Source of the DNA: Prosthecobacter sp.
GTDB lineage: Bacteria > Verrucomicrobiota > Verrucomicrobiia > Verrucomicrobiales > Verrucomicrobiaceae
NCBI GenBank assembly: GCA_021733925.1
Contig: JAIPJY010000019.1
Span: forward strand, 1-64,000
Direction: 5' to 3'
Length of the DNA stretch: 64,000 nt
Shown here: positions 32,995 to 40,803 of the stretch, in pieces
How positions within the stretch are numbered: the stretch's first letter is position 1
Layout: every line of letters begins with the position of its first letter
The notes under the pieces: model-generated
Databases searched by the model: none
What the model was told of the DNA's origin: nothing
What the model saw: the letters and a program-made list of their open reading frames with translations, nothing else
Position numbers and translations under genes: made by a program

Positions 32995-34467
32995 ATGAAA
33001 TCCCTACTGCTGCTCCTTTCATCGTTCATTGCGCTGCATTCGTCTTTTTCGGCCACGCCGAACATCGTACTCATTAACATTGATGACCTTGGTTATGCCG
33101 ACGTCGGTCCCTTTGGCGCCAAAATCCCCACGCCGAATCTTGACCTCATGGCCAAAGAGGGGATGAAGCTCATGAGTCATTACGCCGCACCGGTGTGCTC
33201 GCCCTCACGTGCGGCGATGATGACCGGGTGCTATCCCAAGCGCGTGCTGCCGATTCCCAGCGTGCTGTTTCCGGCTGCGGCCGTGGGTTTGAATCCGAAT
33301 GCCACCACCGTGGCTGAAGTGCTGAAGGGAGCGGGGTACGCCACCGCCTGCATCGGCAAATGGCATCTGGGGGACCAGCCGGAGTTTCTGCCGACAAGCC
33401 AAGGATTTGACCACTACTTTGGCATCCCCTACTCGAATGACATGGGCACTGTGGCCGAGGGTTCCAAAAGCAATCCTGGCCAACCGCTGCCCAAAGGTCC
33501 TGCCAAAGGCAAAGCGGGAGCTGGCAAGGGTGATGCGGATCCTGAAACCGGCATCAAAGGCAATGCGCAGCCGCCGCTGCCGCTGGTGGATGATCACAAC
33601 GTCGTCGAACGCGTCAAAGCCGAGCAGCAGCACACCTTCACCCGGCGCTACACCGAGCGTGCGGTGAAGTACATTCGCGAGAACCAGAAGGGGCCATTCT
33701 TTCTCTACCTACCGCACAATGCCGTCCATTTCCCGCTGTACCCGCACAAGGATTTCATCGGCAAATCGGGCATCGGCCTGCAGAAGGACTGGGCCATTGA
33801 GGTTGACTGGTCCGTGGGCCAGGTGCTGGACACGTTGCGTGAATTGAAGCTGGAAGCCAACACGCTCGTTATCTTCACCAGCGACAACGGCGGCCCGCTG
33901 AACCATGGAGCGGACAACACACCGCTGCGTGGCGGCAAAGGCAGCACGCTGGAGGGCGGCATACGCGTCTGCACCATCGCCTGGTGGCCGGGCAAGATCG
34001 CGGCGGGAACGAAAACCGACGAGATCACCGCGCATATGGACTGGCTGCCCACGTTTGGGGCGCTGGCGCATTGCAAAAGCCCCGGTGAACTCAAGCTGGA
34101 TGGCAAGGACATCTCCCCCATCCTGCTCGGCCAGACCAATGCCGCCGGTCATGATGTGTTTCATTACTACCGTGGCTATAACTTGGAAGCCGTTCGTTCC
34201 GGCCCGTGGAAACTGCACCTGGCGAAAAACGAACTCTACAACCTGGACTCTGACATCGGTGAAGCCACGAACGTCGCGGCTGAACACGCGGACGAAGTCG
34301 CCAAGCTCCAGGCGCTCGCGGATATAATGAAGTTGGATCTCGGTGACAAGACGAAGGAGTCACCCGGCGTGCGTGAGATGGGACGCGTGGAGCATCCGCA
34401 GCCGCTGATCAGTGCTGACGGCACGGTGCGCGCCGGCTACAACAAGATCGCCAAAACACTGCCATGA
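32995..34467 (+). CDS. Secreted arylsulfatase-type sulfatase
   Basis: A 490-residue second sulfatase of the type I family. It has a signal peptide (MKSLLLLLSSFIALHSSFSA), then NIVLINIDDLGYAD with the metal-binding Asp pair. The activation motif CSPSR has Cys68, and KWHLG and FTSDNGG lie further on as expected for arylsulfatases. A Gly/Lys/Ala-rich insertion at about residues 162-190 (PKGPAKGKAGAGKGDADP) is unusual and probably a surface loop. The gene starts 114 bases after the first sulfatase, and its stop overlaps the next start by four bases (ATGA), so the two downstream genes are translationally coupled. It is likely to act on a different position of the same sulfated glycan as its neighbour, by inference. 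Confidence 0.92.
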   Translation: MKSLLLLLSSFIALHSSFSATPNIVLINIDDLGYADVGPFGAKIPTPNLDLMAKEGMKLMSHYAAPVCSPSRAAMMTGCYPKRVLPIPSVLFPAAAVGLNPNATTVAEVLKGAGYATACIGKWHLGDQPEFLPTSQGFDHYFGIPYSNDMGTVAEGSKSNPGQPLPKGPAKGKAGAGKGDADPETGIKGNAQPPLPLVDDHNVVERVKAEQQHTFTRRYTERAVKYIRENQKGPFFLYLPHNAVHFPLYPHKDFIGKSGIGLQKDWAIEVDWSVGQVLDTLRELKLEANTLVIFTSDNGGPLNHGADNTPLRGGKGSTLEGGIRVCTIAWWPGKIAAGTKTDEITAHMDWLPTFGALAHCKSPGELKLDGKDISPILLGQTNAAGHDVFHYYRGYNLEAVRSGPWKLHLAKNELYNLDSDIGEATNVAAEHADEVAKLQALADIMKLDLGDKTKESPGVREMGRVEHPQPLISADGTVRAGYNKIAKTLP

Positions 34468-35048
34468 GATCTGCTCTGTTTCTTATTCTCGCCTCAGCTG
34501 CGATGGCTGTGGATGTACCGCTGCTGAAGGATGACTTTTCCGCGCCGAAAATGGAAACGCGTCGCGCCTCACGCGGTGAGTGGAAATTTGCCGACAATGC
34601 AGCCACCTGCACGCAGGACGACGAACTGTACAAGAAACATAAGGACCACGGGCCGATCATTTTTTATGATCTCGCTTACACGGATGCGGTCATTCGTTTT
34701 GCCGTGAAACCGGATGCCGCGAACAAGGGGGTCGTGTTTACGGCGAATGGCGCGGAAGGGCATGTGTTTCGTTTGGTTTTCAGCCAGGCAGGGATGGGTG
34801 TGCGGGCTTTTCCGCCGGAGGAGAAGGAGCACACGTCGATCTCGCTGGGGAATGAAAAGGCGGCGAAACTGAAGGTGGGGGAATGGACGAATGTGAGCGT
34901 GGAGCTGCGGGGTACGAAGGCGACGGTGAAGGTGGGTGATTTTACAAAGACTTATGAGCATGCGTCGCTTGCGCATGCGAAGACGAATCTGAGTGTGGGG
35001 TTTAGCTATGGGACGGTGAGTGTGAAGGAGCTGGTGGTGGAGAAGTAG
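34464..35048 (+). CDS. Small secreted LamG/DUF1080-like protein
   Basis: A 194-residue exported protein with a signal peptide (MRSALFLILASAAMA). It reads as one concanavalin A-like jelly-roll domain: DDFSAP near the start, an EWKFADNAA strand, and late strands GEWTNVSVELRG, KATVKVGDFTKTYEH and NLSVGFSYGTVSVKELVV. This resembles the DUF1080/LamG group common in Verrucomicrobiota and Planctomycetota, where full-length members bind or cleave glycosides. Here the domain is short and no catalytic residue can be assigned, so carbohydrate binding is the cautious guess. The ATGA overlap with the second sulfatase argues for co-translation and a shared substrate. Confidence 0.75.
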   Translation: MRSALFLILASAAMAVDVPLLKDDFSAPKMETRRASRGEWKFADNAATCTQDDELYKKHKDHGPIIFYDLAYTDAVIRFAVKPDAANKGVVFTANGAEGHVFRLVFSQAGMGVRAFPPEEKEHTSISLGNEKAAKLKVGEWTNVSVELRGTKATVKVGDFTKTYEHASLAHAKTNLSVGFSYGTVSVKELVVEK

Positions 35049-35118
35049 CGGTGGTCTGGCGCAGGAAGTATGACGCACAGCCTTCGTGCATAACCAGCGT
35101 GCATGACTGCCCCAGATG

Positions 35119-35147
35119 CCGCACATGGAATGTGCGGACCACTTCAC
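35119..35147 (-). repeat. REP-like palindrome, family D copy 1
   Basis: CCGCACAT-GGA-ATGTGCGG (35119-35137) is followed by ACCACTTCACG, so on the minus strand a GTGG head precedes an 8-bp stem. The second copy at 35737 is identical except for two bases in the tail. The two copies are in direct orientation on either side of the EVE-domain gene. This copy also lies between convergent genes and could help end their transcripts. Confidence 0.72.
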
Positions 35148-35155
35148 GTTGGAGA

Positions 35156-35620
35156 CTACAGGCCGCCGAGTTTGCAGATGCGGTCCCAGTGCTTTTCTTC
35201 CACGGGGGTGATGGAGAGGCGGTTGCCGCGGCGGAGGATGAGCATGTCTGCGAGCTTGGGATCGGCGCGGAGCATGTCGAGTGTGACGAAGGTTTTGAAG
35301 TCGGCCTCCCATTTCACGTCGACCATGAGCCAGCGGGGGTCTTCGCGTTTGCTGCCTTGATCGAAGTATTCGGAGGAGGGGTCAAACTGGGTGTGGTCGG
35401 GGTAGGCCTCTTTGACGATCTTCACGATGCCGGCGATGCCAGGGACGTCGCAGCTGGAGTGGTAGAAGAAGCCCAGGTCTCCCATGGACATCTGGTCGCG
35501 CATCATGTTGCGGACCTGGTAATTGCGCACGCCGTTCCAGGGCTCGGTCTTCTTCGGGCGCTGCTTCAGGTGGTCGAAGGAGAAGACGTCGGGTTCGGAT
35601 TTGAGGAGCCAGTGGTGCAT
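35156..35620 (-). CDS. EVE domain protein
   Basis: A 154-residue single-domain protein of the EVE family (PUA-like fold, thymocyte nuclear protein 1 type). It opens with HHWLLKSEPDVFSFDHL and continues with WNGVRNYQVRNMMRD, the usual EVE signature, then GFFYHSSC, GIAGIVKIVKEAYPD, and a final LILRRGNRLSITPVEEKHW. Its length equals the family norm. EVE domains recognise modified bases in DNA or RNA in several systems, often next to restriction or defence genes. No such partner is adjacent here, so a general nucleic-acid role is all I infer. It is flanked by two direct copies of the family D REP-like palindrome. Confidence 0.9.
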   Translation of the reverse strand: MHHWLLKSEPDVFSFDHLKQRPKKTEPWNGVRNYQVRNMMRDQMSMGDLGFFYHSSCDVPGIAGIVKIVKEAYPDHTQFDPSSEYFDQGSKREDPRWLMVDVKWEADFKTFVTLDMLRADPKLADMLILRRGNRLSITPVEEKHWDRICKLGGL

Positions 35621-35736
35621 GAGGATGGCCTACGGAATACACGGAAGGTGCGGAAAGGGAAAGGCAAGTTCGAGATGGTCCTGTCAATGGGGCCTGGTCA
35701 GTGGATCGATGGCGCCGTTTGCTGAAGGGTGCCGAA

Positions 35737-35766
35737 CCGCACATGGAATGTGCGGACCACTTCGCG
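35737..35766 (-). repeat. REP-like palindrome, family D copy 2
   Basis: CCGCACAT-GGA-ATGTGCGG (35737-35755) plus ACCACTTCGCG matches the copy at 35119 in sequence and orientation. It lies in the 289-base gap upstream of the EVE gene, which otherwise shows no gene. Confidence 0.72.
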
Positions 35767-35909
35767 CTGGGTTCGCGATGTGAAGGTGTCTAAAATGACG
35801 ATACCATTCATGATGTCGGACTCCTGGAGTGGGCGTGTGTTTATCACGCGCTCAGAGACGGGCGGGCTGTTGCCACACCCATCCCACGAACGAACAGCTG
35901 TCCCATGGC

Positions 35910-37022
35910 TTACACGGTGATCAGCCGGTTGCGGGCGGTGATGGGCCAGCGTTCGGTGGTTTTGGCGCCGTCGATGACGTAGGCTTCGCCGTGCATGGAG
36001 ACGGTGGGGCAGACGTGGCGGGGGATGCCGTGGAGGGCCTGGCCGATGGTGAACTCGTGGGCGCGCTCGGTTTCGAGGACGAGGTGCTCCTCGCTTTGCA
36101 TGATGACGGTGGCGTCGGGCAGTTCTTCGAAGCGGACGCGGGGATGCGGATTCTCGGGGGCGACGGATTTGTGGCCGAGGTCGAGGGTGATGCGGTTTTT
36201 GCCGGGCTTGCTGATGACGCGAGCGAGCAGGACGGCGGCGGGCTGGAAGGGGAGGTCGGCGGGGTATTTGTCGCCATAGCCGAAGTCCCACAGGACGGTG
36301 GTGCCGGGGCTGAGGGTGCGGTCCGCATGCGTCGCGTGAATGCCGAAGGTGGGGGAGCCACCGGCGACGAGTTCTTTGACGATGATGCCTTCGCCCTGCA
36401 GGCGGCAGCGGAACTGGAGGATGGGGGCGAAGGCGGCGTCACAGCGCTCGCGGCGCACGTCGAGGCTATCATCATGGATATGGCCGTCGTAGGCGTGGAT
36501 GCCGCAGAACTGGAGACGAGGCATGTCCTTGAGGACATGCGCGAGAAGCGCCGCCTCATCTCCGGGCACGATGCCGGTGCGGGCCATGCCGCAGTCAATG
36601 TCAAGATAGACACCGAGGGTGACCTTGTGCTGCTGAGCGGCGGAGGCGAGGAAGGCGATGGTCTCCTCGGCATCGACGATGCTGGAGAACTGTGTTTCCG
36701 GGAACTTCGCGGCGAGATCGGCCAGACGATGCGCATTGATGCCGACGCAGGGCATGGCGAGAAGGACATCGGTGGCACCGACGGCAGCGCACATCTCGGC
36801 CTCGGCGATGGTGGAGGTCTTGAACCTCGTGATGCCGAGCCGAATCTGCATGGCCATGATCTCGGCGGTCTTGTGCGTCTTCACATGGGGACGCAGGCGT
36901 TTGGGATCGCCGGCAATCTGGAGCATGAGGGCCAGATTGTGCTCAATGCGCTTGCGGTAAAACAAGAGCGCGGGCGATGGGATGTCAGCTTCGTTTTCGA
37001 TGTGGAACCAGGCGGGATGCAT
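35910..37022 (-). CDS. DSD1/D-threonine aldolase-like PLP enzyme
   Basis: A 370-residue fold-type III pyridoxal-phosphate enzyme of the alanine-racemase N-terminal / D-serine-dehydratase-like C-terminal group. The PLP lysine is Lys48 in RPHVKTHKT, and SPALLFYRKRIEHNL just before it is typical. Near the C-terminus RHVCP (His336, Cys338) reproduces the His-x-Cys zinc pair known from eukaryotic-type D-serine dehydratases; D-threonine aldolases more often use His-x-Asp. Breakdown of a D-amino acid (D-serine or D-threonine) in the cytoplasm is therefore likely, with D-serine dehydratase slightly favoured. I start at 37022 because the upstream 13 codons from 37061 do not fit the family. No Shine-Dalgarno sequence was found. 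Confidence 0.85.
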   Translation of the reverse strand: MHPAWFHIENEADIPSPALLFYRKRIEHNLALMLQIAGDPKRLRPHVKTHKTAEIMAMQIRLGITRFKTSTIAEAEMCAAVGATDVLLAMPCVGINAHRLADLAAKFPETQFSSIVDAEETIAFLASAAQQHKVTLGVYLDIDCGMARTGIVPGDEAALLAHVLKDMPRLQFCGIHAYDGHIHDDSLDVRRERCDAAFAPILQFRCRLQGEGIIVKELVAGGSPTFGIHATHADRTLSPGTTVLWDFGYGDKYPADLPFQPAAVLLARVISKPGKNRITLDLGHKSVAPENPHPRVRFEELPDATVIMQSEEHLVLETERAHEFTIGQALHGIPRHVCPTVSMHGEAYVIDGAKTTERWPITARNRLITV

Positions 37023-37179
37023 AGATGGGCATACCGTGGCGAGCAGGGCGGGCGCGGTCAAATGCGCGCATCACATTGATTTTGAGCTGACGATGGGGGG
37101 GCACAGCGGAGCATGGCTGGCGCAGGCACACCTTCATGGGTTTATTGGGCGCCATCCGCAGGGGAGGTAGCGCTGAGCT

Positions 37180-37207
37180 CATCTCGCGGAGCGAGATGGC
37201 TACTTTA
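37180..37207 (-). repeat. REP-like palindrome, family C copy 1
   Basis: CATCTCGC-GGA-GCGAGATG (37180-37198) plus GCTACTTTA gives a GTAG head and an 8-bp stem on the minus strand. A copy at 54774 is identical through this whole segment, and upstream GCGCTGRGCT is also shared. Its last three bases are the stop codon of the small lipoprotein at 37205, so hairpin and gene end are physically joined. Confidence 0.75.
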
Positions 37208-37351
37208 GGTGTTCTTCGGGATCCAGTCGCCTTCGCGGTAGTCGAGAGGCTTCTCTTTATCCATATCGTGTTCCAGCTTGATGGGCTGGAAGCCACTGCA
37301 GCCAGGGAGCATCAAGAGAAGGGCGGCAAGAAGAAACAGGGAAGGTTTCAT
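37205..37351 (-). CDS. Small lipoprotein, 48 residues
   Basis: An unrecognised short gene. The product starts MKPSLFLLAALLLMLPGCSG: a lysine, a hydrophobic core and the lipobox LPGC with Cys18. It is therefore expected to be exported and lipid-modified, leaving a mature peptide of about 31 residues that is charged and ends in REGDWIPKNT. The gap between the genes on each side has room for it and its codons look normal. The TAA stop lies in the tail of a family C REP-like element. I cannot assign a function; small verrucomicrobial lipoproteins of this form are commonly left unannotated. Confidence 0.65.
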   Translation of the reverse strand: MKPSLFLLAALLLMLPGCSGFQPIKLEHDMDKEKPLDYREGDWIPKNT

Positions 37352-37476
37352 GGGGCGGAAGATGCGTCGTCCTTTTCAAGGAGCAAGCTAACAAATCAAC
37401 GGGATGAAATCCGTTCATGCAGCCCCTGCAGTGCGGGCTTGACCGGGCAGCCACACGCCATCAGCATCGGGGCACC

Positions 37477-38625
37477 ATGATCCGCACATCCCTCGCCTTT
37501 GCCTTTGCAGCCCTCACCACCACCGCCATCGCCGGGGAAAATTTCCTCGTGTACTTCGGTACGAGCACCAATGCGAAGAATGGCAGCAAGGGGGTTTACG
37601 TGGCACGTTTCAACACCGCCACGGGCGAACTGACTGAGCCGCAGCTGGCCGTGGAGGCTGGCAACCCGGGCTTTCTGGCGATCCATCCGTCGAAGAAATT
37701 TCTGTATGCCTGCGGGGATGTGACAAAGGCCGACGGCAAGAAGGCAGGGGGGATCAGCGCGTTTGGGATTGAGAAGGGAAGCGGCAAGCTGACGCTGATC
37801 AATCAGGCTGCGACGGCGGGAGCGGGCCCCTGCCATGTGAGCGTGGACAAGACGGGAAAGATGGCGACGATCGCGAACTACGGCAGCGGGAGCATTGGTT
37901 CTTTTGCGATCCAGGAGGACGGCTCGGTCTCTCCGGAAGTGAGCTTCTTCCAGCATGAGGGCTCAGGCGCTGACCCGAAGCGCCAGGCAGGACCGCATGC
38001 GCATTCGGTGAACTTCAGCCCGGACAACCGCTTTGCCTTCGCCTGTGACCTGGGTCTGGACAAGGTGCTGATCTACAAGGCCGACCCCGCCACGGGCAAG
38101 CTGACGCCGAATGACCCGCCCTTTGCCAAAACACCCGCAGGCGGCGGACCGCGCCACCTGGCGTTTCATCCGAGCGGGAAATTTCTGTTTGTGAACAACG
38201 AGATGGGCATGTCCGAGACGGTGTTTGCCTATGATGCGGACAAAGGTGCGCTGACCGAGGTGGAAACGGTGTCCACGCTGCCGGAAGCGGACCGAGGCAA
38301 GAAGGGCCTCAGCACGGCTGAATCGGTGGCGCATCCGAACGGCCGTGTGGTCTATGTTTCCAACCGCACGCATGACACGATCGCTGTCTTTGCGTGTGAC
38401 CCTGCCACCGGGAAGCTGACCCTGCTGGAAAACGTGCCAGTCGAAGGCAAGATCCCCCGCAACATCTGCCTGGACCCGACGGGCAAGTGGCTGATCGCGG
38501 CGCATCAGGACAGCGCGACGGCGGCGCTTTTCAAGGTGGATCAGGACAGCGGCAAGCTGACTTTCACCGGCACCAAGGTGAACGTTCCGGGCAGCATCTG
38601 CGTGCGGTTCCTCGCGCTTGATTAA
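37477..38625 (+). CDS. Lactonase-family beta-propeller (6-phosphogluconolactonase type)
   Basis: A 382-residue exported seven-bladed propeller of the lactonase (YbhE/Pgl-like) family. I start at 37477 because it yields a signal peptide (MIRTSLAFAFAALTTTAIA); an in-frame ATG 20 codons upstream lacks sense. Typical blade motifs are present: FLVYFGTST, GVYVARFNTATGEL, HPSKKFLYACGD, GPCHVSVDKTGK, PHAHSVNFSPDNRF, GPRHLAFHPSGKFLFV and GRVVYVSNRTHDTIAVF. The cytoplasmic enzyme of this family hydrolyses 6-phosphogluconolactone; with a signal peptide, action on an extracytoplasmic sugar lactone is more likely. It precedes transaldolase by 45 bases, which hints at a pentose-phosphate link but does not prove it. 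Confidence 0.85.
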   Translation: MIRTSLAFAFAALTTTAIAGENFLVYFGTSTNAKNGSKGVYVARFNTATGELTEPQLAVEAGNPGFLAIHPSKKFLYACGDVTKADGKKAGGISAFGIEKGSGKLTLINQAATAGAGPCHVSVDKTGKMATIANYGSGSIGSFAIQEDGSVSPEVSFFQHEGSGADPKRQAGPHAHSVNFSPDNRFAFACDLGLDKVLIYKADPATGKLTPNDPPFAKTPAGGGPRHLAFHPSGKFLFVNNEMGMSETVFAYDADKGALTEVETVSTLPEADRGKKGLSTAESVAHPNGRVVYVSNRTHDTIAVFACDPATGKLTLLENVPVEGKIPRNICLDPTGKWLIAAHQDSATAALFKVDQDSGKLTFTGTKVNVPGSICVRFLALD

Positions 38626-38670
38626 CCCGCCACAGCCTTTACTCTCTTTCCCCCCAAAAAACCATAGACT

Positions 38671-39609
38671 ATGACCCAGCTAGACCAGCTCAAGCAGCAC
38701 ACCGTGGTGGTCGCCGACACCGGCGACTTCGAAGCCATGAAGGCCTACAAGCCTCAGGACGCCACGACCAATCCTTCCCTCATCCTCCAGGCTTCGCAGA
38801 AGGCTGAGTACAAGACGCTGTTCGACAAGGCTGTGGCCGATGGCAAATCCGGCGGCGTGAGCGCTGTCATGGACAATCTCGTGGTGGCCTTTGGCCTCGA
38901 AATTCTCAAGATCGTCCCGGGTCGTGTTTCGACGGAAGTGGATGCGCGCCTGTCCTTCGACACGCAGGCGAACATCGACAAGGCACGCCAGCTGATCGGC
39001 ATGTATGAAAAGGCTGGCATTGGCCGCGAGCGCATCCTCATCAAGATCGCTTCCACTTGGGAAGGCATCAAAGCCGCTGAAGTGCTGCAGAAGGAAGGCA
39101 TCAACTGCAACCTGACGCTGCTTTTCAGTCTCGCGCAGGCGGTGGTTTGCGCCGAAGGCGGCATCAAACTGATCTCCCCGTTCGTGGGCCGCATCCTCGA
39201 CTGGCACAAGAAGAGCACGGGCAAGGATTTCGCACCGACGGAAGATCCAGGCGTGATCTCCGTGACGCAGATCTACAACTACTACAAGCACTTCGGCTAC
39301 ACGACCGAGGTCATGGGTGCCAGCTTCCGCAACAAAGGCGAGATCACTGAACTCACCGGCTGCGACCTGCTGACCATCAGCCCCGGCCTGCTGGGTGAAC
39401 TCGCTGCAAGCGAAGAGCCTCTCACGCAGAAGCTCAACGCTGAAAACGCGAAGTCCCAGAAGATCGAGAAGATCGGCAGCGATGAGAAGACCTTCCGCTG
39501 GTTGTTCAACGAAGACGCCATGGCGACTGAAAAGACCGCTGAAGGCATTCGTAACTTTGCGAAAGACATCGTGAAGCTGGAAACAATGGTGGCGGCAGCT
39601 TTGGGCTGA
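38671..39609 (+). CDS. tal: Transaldolase
   Basis: A 312-residue cytoplasmic transaldolase of the classical TalB type, which moves a dihydroxyacetone unit between sedoheptulose 7-phosphate and glyceraldehyde 3-phosphate in the non-oxidative pentose phosphate pathway. Landmarks are [12 protein letters not shown] near residue 30, the Schiff-base lysine Lys125 in [23 protein letters not shown], and [12 protein letters not shown]. Asp16 in VVADTGD is the expected catalytic acid. The length fits the family exactly. Start at 38671 follows MTQLDQLK; no Shine-Dalgarno sequence is present, only an A-rich leader. It lies just after the lactonase gene on the same strand. Confidence 0.97.
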   Translation: MTQLDQLKQHTVVVADTGDFEAMKAYKPQDATTNPSLILQASQKAEYKTLFDKAVADGKSGGVSAVMDNLVVAFGLEILKIVPGRVSTEVDARLSFDTQANIDKARQLIGMYEKAGIGRERILIKIASTWEGIKAAEVLQKEGINCNLTLLFSLAQAVVCAEGGIKLISPFVGRILDWHKKSTGKDFAPTEDPGVISVTQIYNYYKHFGYTTEVMGASFRNKGEITELTGCDLLTISPGLLGELAASEEPLTQKLNAENAKSQKIEKIGSDEKTFRWLFNEDAMATEKTAEGIRNFAKDIVKLETMVAAALG

Positions 39610-39642
39610 AACCCGAAAGCGTCGAAGAAAGGTCGGTGAGTC

Positions 39643-39711
39643 GTCAAGAGGTCAAGATCGTAGCGTCTTGACTCCCTTGGCGAAGCGTTGACTTCTTGAC
39701 CCCTACTTGAC
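39643..39711. promoter_or_regulatory. Cluster of six TTGAC/GTCAA boxes before hisF
   Basis: In 69 bases upstream of hisF there are two GTCAAG repeats (39643, 39651) and four TTGAC copies in the other sense (39668-39672, 39688-39692, 39696-39700, 39707-39711). The inverted sets can pair to form a hairpin, and could alternatively be an operator array. I do not know a regulator with this site; the spacing is irregular. Confidence 0.35.
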
Positions 39712-39719
39712 TGTTTTTC

Positions 39720-40478
39720 ATGCTTACCAAACGCATCATCCCCTGTCTCGACGTGAAGGAAGGTCGTGTCGTGAAAGGCACGAAGTTCCTGCAACTGCGT
39801 GATGCCGGCGATCCGGTGGAGTGCGCGCAGGTGTATAATGCGCAAGGGGCGGACGAGCTGGTCTTTCTGGACATCACGGCGAGCCATGAGGAGCGCAAAA
39901 CGATGGTGGATGTGGTCGCACGCACGGCGGCGAGCTGCTTCATGCCGCTGACCGTGGGAGGTGGCATCCGTACCGTGGCTGACATGCGCGAGATGCTGCT
40001 GGCCGGAGCGGACAAGGTGGGCATCAACACGGCCGCCGTGAATACCCCGCACGTCATTGACGAGGCGGCCAATGCGTTTGGCTGCCAGTGCCTGGTGGTG
40101 GCGATCGATGCGAAGAGGAATGCGAATGGTTCATGGACGGTTTATACGCATGGCGGCCGCAATGCGACGGAGCTGGATGCGGTGGAGTGGGCGGCTGAGG
40201 TGTGCCGACGCGGTGCGGGTGAGATTTTGCTGACGAGCATGGACTCGGATGGCACGAAGGCGGGCTATGACATCGCACTGACGAAGGCCGTGAGCGAGGC
40301 GGTGACGATTCCGGTGATCGCCAGCGGTGGCGCAGGGAACATTGACCACATGGTGGATGTCTTGAGAGACGGGAAGGCCGATGCGGTGCTGGCGGCGAGC
40401 ATTTTCCACTTTGGTGAGTACACCGTGGGAGATGTGAAGAAGTATCTGGGGGCGCGTGGGGTGCCGGTGAGGCTGTAG
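39720..40478 (+). CDS. hisF: Imidazole glycerol phosphate synthase, cyclase subunit
   Basis: A 252-residue HisF, the (beta-alpha)8 barrel that uses ammonia from HisH to turn PRFAR into imidazole glycerol phosphate and AICAR in histidine synthesis. Both catalytic aspartates are in place: Asp11 in [16 protein letters not shown] and Asp130 in [10 protein letters not shown]. Phosphate-binding loops LTVGGGIRT and IASGGAGN are present, as is the late [11 protein letters not shown]. Length matches the family. HisH and the other his genes are not next to it, so the pathway genes are dispersed in this genome. A cluster of TTGAC/GTCAA repeats precedes it. Confidence 0.97.
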   Translation: MLTKRIIPCLDVKEGRVVKGTKFLQLRDAGDPVECAQVYNAQGADELVFLDITASHEERKTMVDVVARTAASCFMPLTVGGGIRTVADMREMLLAGADKVGINTAAVNTPHVIDEAANAFGCQCLVVAIDAKRNANGSWTVYTHGGRNATELDAVEWAAEVCRRGAGEILLTSMDSDGTKAGYDIALTKAVSEAVTIPVIASGGAGNIDHMVDVLRDGKADAVLAASIFHFGEYTVGDVKKYLGARGVPVRL

Positions 40479-40576
40479 GAGGGCGGGGCTTGAGCAGCGG
40501 TGGAGCGATTATCGCGATGGGAAGGTGAACCGAATTTCATTGAAGGAACTTGAACGTCGTGTCGGCGGGCGATGAA

Positions 40577-40607
40577 GAGGCCGCAGGGCGTGCGCATTTG
40601 CGGCCTC
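40577..40607 (+). terminator. Stem-loop downstream of hisF
   Basis: Perfect 9-bp arms GAGGCCGCA and TGCGGCCTC enclose a 13-base loop about 100 bases after hisF. No T-run follows, so it may work as a Rho-linked 3' hairpin or be only a repeat remnant. Confidence 0.4.
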
Positions 40608-40622
40608 ATACGCTTCCGGATT

Positions 40623-40642
40623 CCGGCTGAAGCCGGTACTAC
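40623..40642 (-). repeat. REP-like palindrome, family A copy 2
   Basis: CCGGCT-GA-AGCCGG (40623-40636) is followed by TACTAC and then AATACGT. It matches the copies at 317 and 51934 in stem and tail, with a GTAG head on the minus strand. Confidence 0.72.
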
Positions 40643-40726
40643 AATACGTAAGCTGGGTGGGCGCTTACGCTTTGTGGAAATGTCCTTTTTACCTTGGAAG
40701 CAAAGGGGGCGAGGGGTGGGAAGTCC

Positions 40727-40757
40727 AGAACGGGCTAAAGCCCGAACTACGTACTCT
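40727..40757 (-). repeat. REP-like palindrome, family B copy 2
   Basis: CGGGCT-AA-AGCCCG (40731-40744) plus AACTACGTAC, preceded by CCAGAA. It is the cleanest family B copy. Its flanks match the expanded-loop copy near 383 on both sides, including CTC.GATT downstream. Confidence 0.72.
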
Positions 40758-40803
40758 GATTCTGTGCTTGGAATCTTGCGGAGTGTCCGTGTAGGCTGCG
40801 CCT

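Larger units (their letters stand above)
40479..40803. other. Intergenic region with hairpin and REP-like doublet
   Basis: This 325-base gap between hisF and the TIM-barrel gene has no gene I can support. It holds a long perfect stem-loop at 40577-40607 and two REP-like palindromes, family A at 40623 and family B at 40727, in the same orientation and about 90 bases apart. Confidence 0.6.

Noticed and set aside
35829-37079. 416-residue frame antisense to the PLP enzyme
   Set aside because: The minus strand has a full family match with the PLP lysine; the plus reading is composition-driven.
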